62,529 nt of DNA, from the NCBI RefSeq assembly GCF_016584085.1, contig NZ_NRSJ01000027.1, positions 1 to 62,529 on the forward strand, written 5' to 3'. The notes beneath the pieces were generated by a model, which was not told the origin of the DNA, ran no database searches, and saw nothing but the letters and a program-made list of their open reading frames with translations. Within the stretch, counting starts at the first letter, position 1, and each line of letters starts with the position of its first letter. The stretch comes from Halochromatium glycolicum. Lineage in GTDB: Bacteria; Pseudomonadota; Gammaproteobacteria; Chromatiales; Chromatiaceae. Shown here piece after piece: positions 59,160 through 62,529 of this stretch. The position numbers were made by a program, and so were the translations under genes.

Positions 59160-59182
59160 TTATCCACAGCCACGGTGGATAA
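59160..59182. repeat. DnaA-box-like palindrome, copy 4
   Basis: TTATCCACAG and GTGGATAA, the most perfect of the set; flanks GCCGCTATGCACAG and CGCTTGACAGGA match copy 1 at 52959. Confidence 0.75.
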
Positions 59183-59352
59183 CCGACGCTTGACAGGACT
59201 GCGCCTCGTTGTTCCCGGAAACGAAGGGAGGTTGTCCCGCTAAGTAGTTGATGCACCGATGCTGATCCGAGATTGCCCAATCGGACGGGTGAACAGCTAA
59301 GCCCTTGGCGGATCAGGCATCGAAGCGCGGATTGCACGATCCGTTCACAGAG

Positions 59353-59375
59353 TTATCCACAGCCGCTGTTGGTCC
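59353..59375. repeat. DnaA-box-like palindrome, copy 5
   Basis: TTATCCACAG is perfect; the inverse half (CTGTTGGT) is degenerate. Confidence 0.55.
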
Positions 59376-59625
59376 TTACGCCCATCGCGCCAATACTTGA
59401 TCAGCTTGATCGCATGCCGGTTTCGGTGGAGAGGTATCGGGCGTGCGTGGAAGCCAAGCGCTCTGGCTCAGCCTGTCGGTCGGCGGCCGGTAGCCCCGAA
59501 CCTTGCCATCGATCGTCGTGAGGTGCGCTCCGCTTGGATTGTCGACCCTGACAGGGCTGACGCAGAATGTCCGCAATGAGCGTAACAATGCGCTTGTCGA
59601 TCGTTCTGTTGCATGGCGAAGGCTG

Positions 59626-60069
59626 ATGACAAACACCGAAGACCCGTTCGAGCTGACCCGTTTTGTCGAAGCGCAGGCGCCTCAGTACACGCAGGCCCTG
59701 AGCGAGATTCGCAGCGGCCGCAAGCGCTCGCACTGGATGTGGTTCATCTTCCCTCAGCTCGAGGGTCTCGGGATGAGCACGACGGCGCGCCGGTACGCGA
59801 TCCGATCCCTCGCCGAAGCGCAGGCCTATTTGGCCCACCCGGTGCTCGGACCGAGACTGATCGCCTGTGCCGAGGCCGCGCTCGGCCTAGAGGGTCGCAG
59901 CGCACACGAGGTCTTCGGCTCGCCGGATGATCTGAAGCTGCGCTCCTGCGCGACGCTGTTCGCGCAGGTCTCGCCGGCGGGCTCGGTCTTCCATCGGCTA
60001 CTGGAGCACTATTTCGCCGGCCAACCGGATGAGCGCACGCTGGCCTTGCTTGACGCAGGCCCGAGCTGA
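59626..60069 (+). CDS. DUF1810 family protein
   Basis: 147 residues. The family signature is clear: DPFELTRFVEAQAPQY, SGRKRSHWMWFIFPQLEGLG, ARRYAIRSLAEAQAYLAHP and KLRSCATLFAQV. DUF1810 proteins are small soluble calpastatin-like proteins of unknown role. GAAGG before ATG 59626 supports the start. Confidence 0.92.
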   Translation: MTNTEDPFELTRFVEAQAPQYTQALSEIRSGRKRSHWMWFIFPQLEGLGMSTTARRYAIRSLAEAQAYLAHPVLGPRLIACAEAALGLEGRSAHEVFGSPDDLKLRSCATLFAQVSPAGSVFHRLLEHYFAGQPDERTLALLDAGPS

Positions 60070-60076
60070 GGCGGTC

Positions 60077-60108
60077 TTGGACCGACGTTGCCTTGGACCG
60101 ACGTTGCC
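60077..60108 (+). repeat. Tandem repeat, 16 bp x 2
   Basis: Two perfect adjacent copies of ttggaccgacgttgcc directly after the DUF1810 gene. Confidence 0.9.
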
Positions 60109-60202
60109 AAGGCGCCTCCGGTCGGTCTTGGCGGGGCGACGGCTGCCTTGAATGACGCGTCAGGCGTCAGCGTCTCCAGCCACAACGGCATCACCCACAC
60201 AA

Positions 60203-60244
60203 GGTGCCGCCCCGGACAATGAACCCTGCGTGATTGACGGTAAC
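60203..60244 (+). repeat. 42-bp dispersed repeat, copy 2
   Basis: Same orientation as 55782-55823, about 34 of 42 positions identical by eye. Confidence 0.65.
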
Positions 60245-60436
60245 GCACACGGCGGAGCGCCAACCCCGGACCGTGAAACGGGGCGGTAGATTGGGGCGAC
60301 GCCAGGACGCATAACATATCGCATCCTGGTGGACCTCTTACTACAACTGTGCTGTGTCACGGTAACCTTAACGGTCAGACACCGACCCACAGGATAAGGG
60401 TGTTGTTTCAAGGTCACAGCAAATGCCGACCCTATT

Positions 60437-61447
60437 ATGTCCCAGCCGATCCGTTCACCATTATCCGCGTCCCTCGGTGAGACGCATCCCGCCGTGCTTG
60501 GTCTGGGACTCGCCGCATTGGGGCGCCCCGGTTATATCAACCTGGGCCACGGCGAGGATACCGCCACCGGGCGCAGCATCGAGGCGATGCGCGAGCGCGC
60601 CTTCGCCGTACTCGATGCTGCCTGGTACGCTGGCGTGCGCTACTTCGACACGGCCCGCTCCTATGGCCGCGGCGAGGCCTTTCTTGGCGACTGGCTGCAG
60701 TCGCGTTCGATTCCGGCCGACGCGGTGACCGTCGCCTCGAAATGGGGCTACACCTACACCGCCGACTGGCGGATTGACGCTGAGCAGCATGAGGTCAAGG
60801 ATCATTCGCTGCCAGTCCTGCAGCGGCAATGGCAGGAGACCCAGCGCAACTTGGACGGCTATCTGGACCTCTACCAGATCCACTCCGCAACGCTGGAGAG
60901 CGGCGTGCTCGATGACTCAGCCGTGCATGTCGAGCTTGCCCGGCTGAAGACGGCAGGGACGCGGATCGGCCTGACCCTGAGCGGTCCCCAGCAGGGCTGG
61001 GTACTCGAACGGGCATTGGCCATCCAGATTGACGGTGTGCGCCTGTTCGATGCCGTGCAAGCGACCTGGAACCTGCTCGAGCCGTCGGTCGGACCAGCGC
61101 TCGAGACCGCGCACCGAGAGGGGCTGGCGGTCATCCTCAAGGAGGCACTGGCCAACGGCCGCCTGACCGAGCGCAACCAGGAAACGGCGTTCCGGGGACG
61201 GCGGCAGCAGCTTGAAACCCTCGCGCAACGGTTCAACGCCTCGCTCGATGCGCTCGCGCTGGCCGCGGCCCTCGCCCGGCCCTGGGCCGCGGTCGTGCTC
61301 AGCGGGGCGGCGACCGAAGCGCAGCTGCAGTCGAACCTGACCGCGGCAGCCATCCCTTGGGATCACGAGGCCGAGGCGCTGATCGAGACGTTCGCCGAAG
61401 CCCCGGATGCGTACTGGCAGACGCGCGGCCAGCTGGCTTGGAATTGA
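60437..61447 (+). CDS. Aldo/keto reductase family oxidoreductase
   Basis: 336 residues, TIM barrel, NADPH-dependent family. Catalytic set visible: Asp and Tyr in YFDTARSYGRGEAFLG, Lys in VASKWGY, His in LYQIHSATLE. The C-terminal segment has VVLSGAATEAQLQSNLTAA, the NADP-binding end of the L-galactose/general stress 69-like group. No signal peptide. It stands alone, so the substrate cannot be guessed. Confidence 0.88.
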   Translation: MSQPIRSPLSASLGETHPAVLGLGLAALGRPGYINLGHGEDTATGRSIEAMRERAFAVLDAAWYAGVRYFDTARSYGRGEAFLGDWLQSRSIPADAVTVASKWGYTYTADWRIDAEQHEVKDHSLPVLQRQWQETQRNLDGYLDLYQIHSATLESGVLDDSAVHVELARLKTAGTRIGLTLSGPQQGWVLERALAIQIDGVRLFDAVQATWNLLEPSVGPALETAHREGLAVILKEALANGRLTERNQETAFRGRRQQLETLAQRFNASLDALALAAALARPWAAVVLSGAATEAQLQSNLTAAAIPWDHEAEALIETFAEAPDAYWQTRGQLAWN

Positions 61448-62110
61448 ATCGCGGCATGGCGCGCGCTCCGAATCGCATCAGCGGGCCGCTGCCCAAAGCC
61501 TGAATATCGACCGGTCTGCCGGTGGTCAGCGCCAACGGCAGCAACGATCCCATAATCAGTCGCTGTCGCGCCGCGCGCGAGACTTGCTCTATCAATTCCA
61601 GCAGCGCGTCTTGAAGCGTCTCCTCGATAACCCCGTGGCAGACAGGCATGTCCAGGGCCTGGTCAACGGTCATCGGCATCCGGAGCCGTTGATGGCAACC
61701 GAATTGCCGTGGTGTCGCTCACGCTATTCCACGGAGATTTCTCTGATTCGATCGCCCTGACCGTTGCAGATTCTGCCACCGCTTTAGCTTTGAGGCCCGC
61801 CTTGAGCCGTTCCAGCAGGCGGTATGTCCGCAATCGGCCACAAGCCGACATTGACGGTTCCAGCCGCCCGCGGCTGCATACGGTCAGTTGCGGACATGGA
61901 CCGCCGATTGCTCAGTGGGCGTTGAACGCCGTTAGCCGAAATATCAACCACGACGAGCTTCAGACATTACGATGCGAAAGCCGACATCGAGAACAAACTA
62001 TTGCGGGTCCGAGGAGATTGAGTAAATTGTTCCCGGAACTGCCCTGTCCACAGAACTGTTCCAGACCAAGCGGATGGTCGGTAACGTAAGCAGCTAAAGA
62101 GGTGAACGCC
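61448..62110. other. Repeat-rich intergenic region
   Basis: 663 bp. A minus-strand frame from 61679 begins plausibly (LQDALLELIEQVSRAARQRL) but runs out into antisense of the aldo-keto reductase gene, so I do not call it. It holds the 76-bp repeat (61713-61788) and short inverted repeats around TGTCCGCAATCGG (about 61827-61855). Confidence 0.5.
61713..61788 (+). repeat. 76-bp dispersed repeat, copy 2
   Basis: Opposite orientation to 34394-34469, same length, about 82 percent identical by eye. Confidence 0.75.
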
Positions 62111-62362
62111 ATGACCCAGGTGTGTCTGGATCTGCCGGAATCAGTGCCCGCGTTGTTGCACTGCCGCCCTGGTGAGTTGAACAAGGAGCTGCTGCTGGCT
62201 GCCGCGGCCCATTGGTATCAACAGGGACGGATCTCCCAGGAGTGGGCCGCGCAGATCGCCGGGCTTGACCGCACGGACTTCTTGCTTGCCCTGGCGCGCA
62301 TGGGCAAGGATTCGTTTGTGGTGGATTTCGACGACCTGGACGATGAGCTGGCGCGTGGTTGA
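62111..62362 (+). CDS. UPF0175 family antitoxin
   Basis: 83 residues. Reads LDLPESVPALLHCRPGELNK, ELLLAAAAHWYQQGRISQEW, AAQIAGLDRTDFLLALARMG, the UPF0175 helix-turn-helix pattern. It is usually paired with a DUF3368 PIN-like toxin gene directly downstream, as here. AGAGG 9 bp before ATG 62111; a GTG at 62102 is possible. Its end overlaps the toxin start by 20 bp. Confidence 0.85.
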   Translation: MTQVCLDLPESVPALLHCRPGELNKELLLAAAAHWYQQGRISQEWAAQIAGLDRTDFLLALARMGKDSFVVDFDDLDDELARG

Positions 62363-62435
62363 GCGGGCGATCATCAATGCCTCGCCCTTGATCTTCTTTT
62401 CCTTGCGCCAGGCAAAGCCTGGAAGAGGGGGATGA
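62343..62435 (+). pseudogene. DUF3368 PIN-like toxin, truncated after 30 codons
   Basis: The frame from ATG 62343 reads VVERAIINASPLIFFS, the conserved start of DUF3368 toxins including the first catalytic-region Asn-Ala-Ser-Pro, then becomes LRQAKPGRGG and stops at 62435. Full-length toxins have about 150 residues. The break falls at about 62395, just before the palindrome CCAGGC-AAA-GCCTGG (62409-62423). Confidence 0.65.
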
Positions 62436-62471
62436 TCGCGAAATGATTTGAGTGATCGGAAACCTCTTATT

Positions 62472-62529
62472 GTGACCCGCCGGGTGAAAGTCCCGAACCG
62501 GAAAGGACTGGCCATCCACCGGAACCGAG
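62472..62529 (+). mobile_element. Possible 5' end of a group II intron (runs off the window)
   Basis: GTGACCCGCCGGGTGAAAGT followed by CCCGAACCGGAAAGGACTGG and a CCGGAACCGAG ending resembles the start of bacterial group II introns (GUG... with GGGUGAAAGUCCC in domain I). Only 58 bp are visible, so the call rests on that pattern alone. Some bacterial introns insert after hairpins like the one at 62409-62423. Confidence 0.45.

Larger units (their letters stand above)
58653..59625. other. Long repeat-rich intergenic region
   Basis: 973 bp without a supportable gene. Contents in order: the second 95-bp element (58694-58788), a 53-bp repeat (59070-59122), two DnaA-box-like palindromes (59160-59182, 59353-59375). 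A TTTTTTT run at 59055 is not preceded by a good stem. Frames here encode no recognisable protein. Confidence 0.55.
60070..60436. other. Intergenic region upstream of the aldo-keto reductase gene
   Basis: 367 bp with no gene. It contains the 16-bp tandem pair at 60077-60108 and the 42-bp repeat at 60203-60244. Confidence 0.5.

Noticed and set aside
59160..59375. Chromosomal or plasmid replication origin at the DnaA-like boxes
   Set aside because: No dnaA, dnaN, rep or parAB gene and no AT-rich unwinding region nearby; the boxes are part of a dispersed repeat.
61299..61679. 126-codon minus-strand frame
   Set aside because: The first 60 codons look mildly protein-like but the rest is antisense to the aldo-keto reductase gene; no family match.

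Overview
The window is high-GC chromosome from a gammaproteobacterium. Gene order and content (rpoE-rseA-rseB-rseC-degP-lepA-lepB-rnc-era-recO-pdxJ with nadB divergent; thrS-infC-rpmI-rplT-pheS-pheT-ihfA-merR-tRNA-Pro; ssrA; hypF; hoxE-hoxF; a cobalamin ring-contraction cluster; hemP) fit a Chromatiales-type purple sulfur bacterium or close relative. That placement is inferred from gene content, not from a search.

Layout. 1-4.3 kb: aerobic-type corrin genes cobH-cobI-cobJ (minus) facing cobL (plus). 4.3-9.6 kb: a 95-bp palindromic element, a small membrane protein, a P-type cation ATPase, an HMA2-type protein and hemP. 9.6-13.6 kb: pssA, an orphan hoxE-hoxF diaphorase pair with no hydrogenase genes, and a lytic transglycosylase. 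13.8-19.3 kb: an unrecognised helical protein, an ATP-grasp ligase, an isoaspartyl peptidase/asparaginase, a HhH-GPD glycosylase and a GlgC-like protein with degenerate active-site motifs. 19.5-34.2 kb: gpmI, then the long minus-strand block pdxJ to rpoE, then nadB. 34.4-45.5 kb: hypF (with a tetrapeptide-repeat insert), tRNA-Pro and the translation/IHF block. 45.8-47.3 kb: tRNA-Val, tRNA-Thr, a 48-residue exported peptide gene with a canonical promoter, and tmRNA.

From tmRNA to the right end (47.3-62.5 kb) the sequence is accessory in character. A roughly 4-kb island lies between the 3' end of ssrA and a second copy of that end at 51267-51280. It holds an AbiE toxin-antitoxin locus with a frameshifted toxin, the deletion-scarred remains of what looks like an Mks/Wadjet-type condensin defence locus, and an ORF cut off at the repeat. 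Beyond it are a MarR regulator with a membrane protein, a decayed nucleotidyltransferase, an IMPDH/GMPR paralogue, a tiny twin-arginine lipoprotein ending in 13 aspartates (too short for ordinary gene callers), an H-NS-like silencer, DUF1269 and DUF1810 proteins, an aldo-keto reductase, and a UPF0175/DUF3368 module whose toxin is truncated just before what looks like the 5' end of a group II intron.

A second theme is repeats. Two copies of a 95-bp hairpin element lie 54 kb apart in opposite orientation (one supplies the stop codon of cobL). There is a second palindromic family, three further pairs of dispersed repeats (76, 53 and 42 bp), five intergenic palindromes built on a DnaA-box-like TTATCCACA core, and several 12-18 bp tandem repeats, one of them expanded in frame inside hypF.
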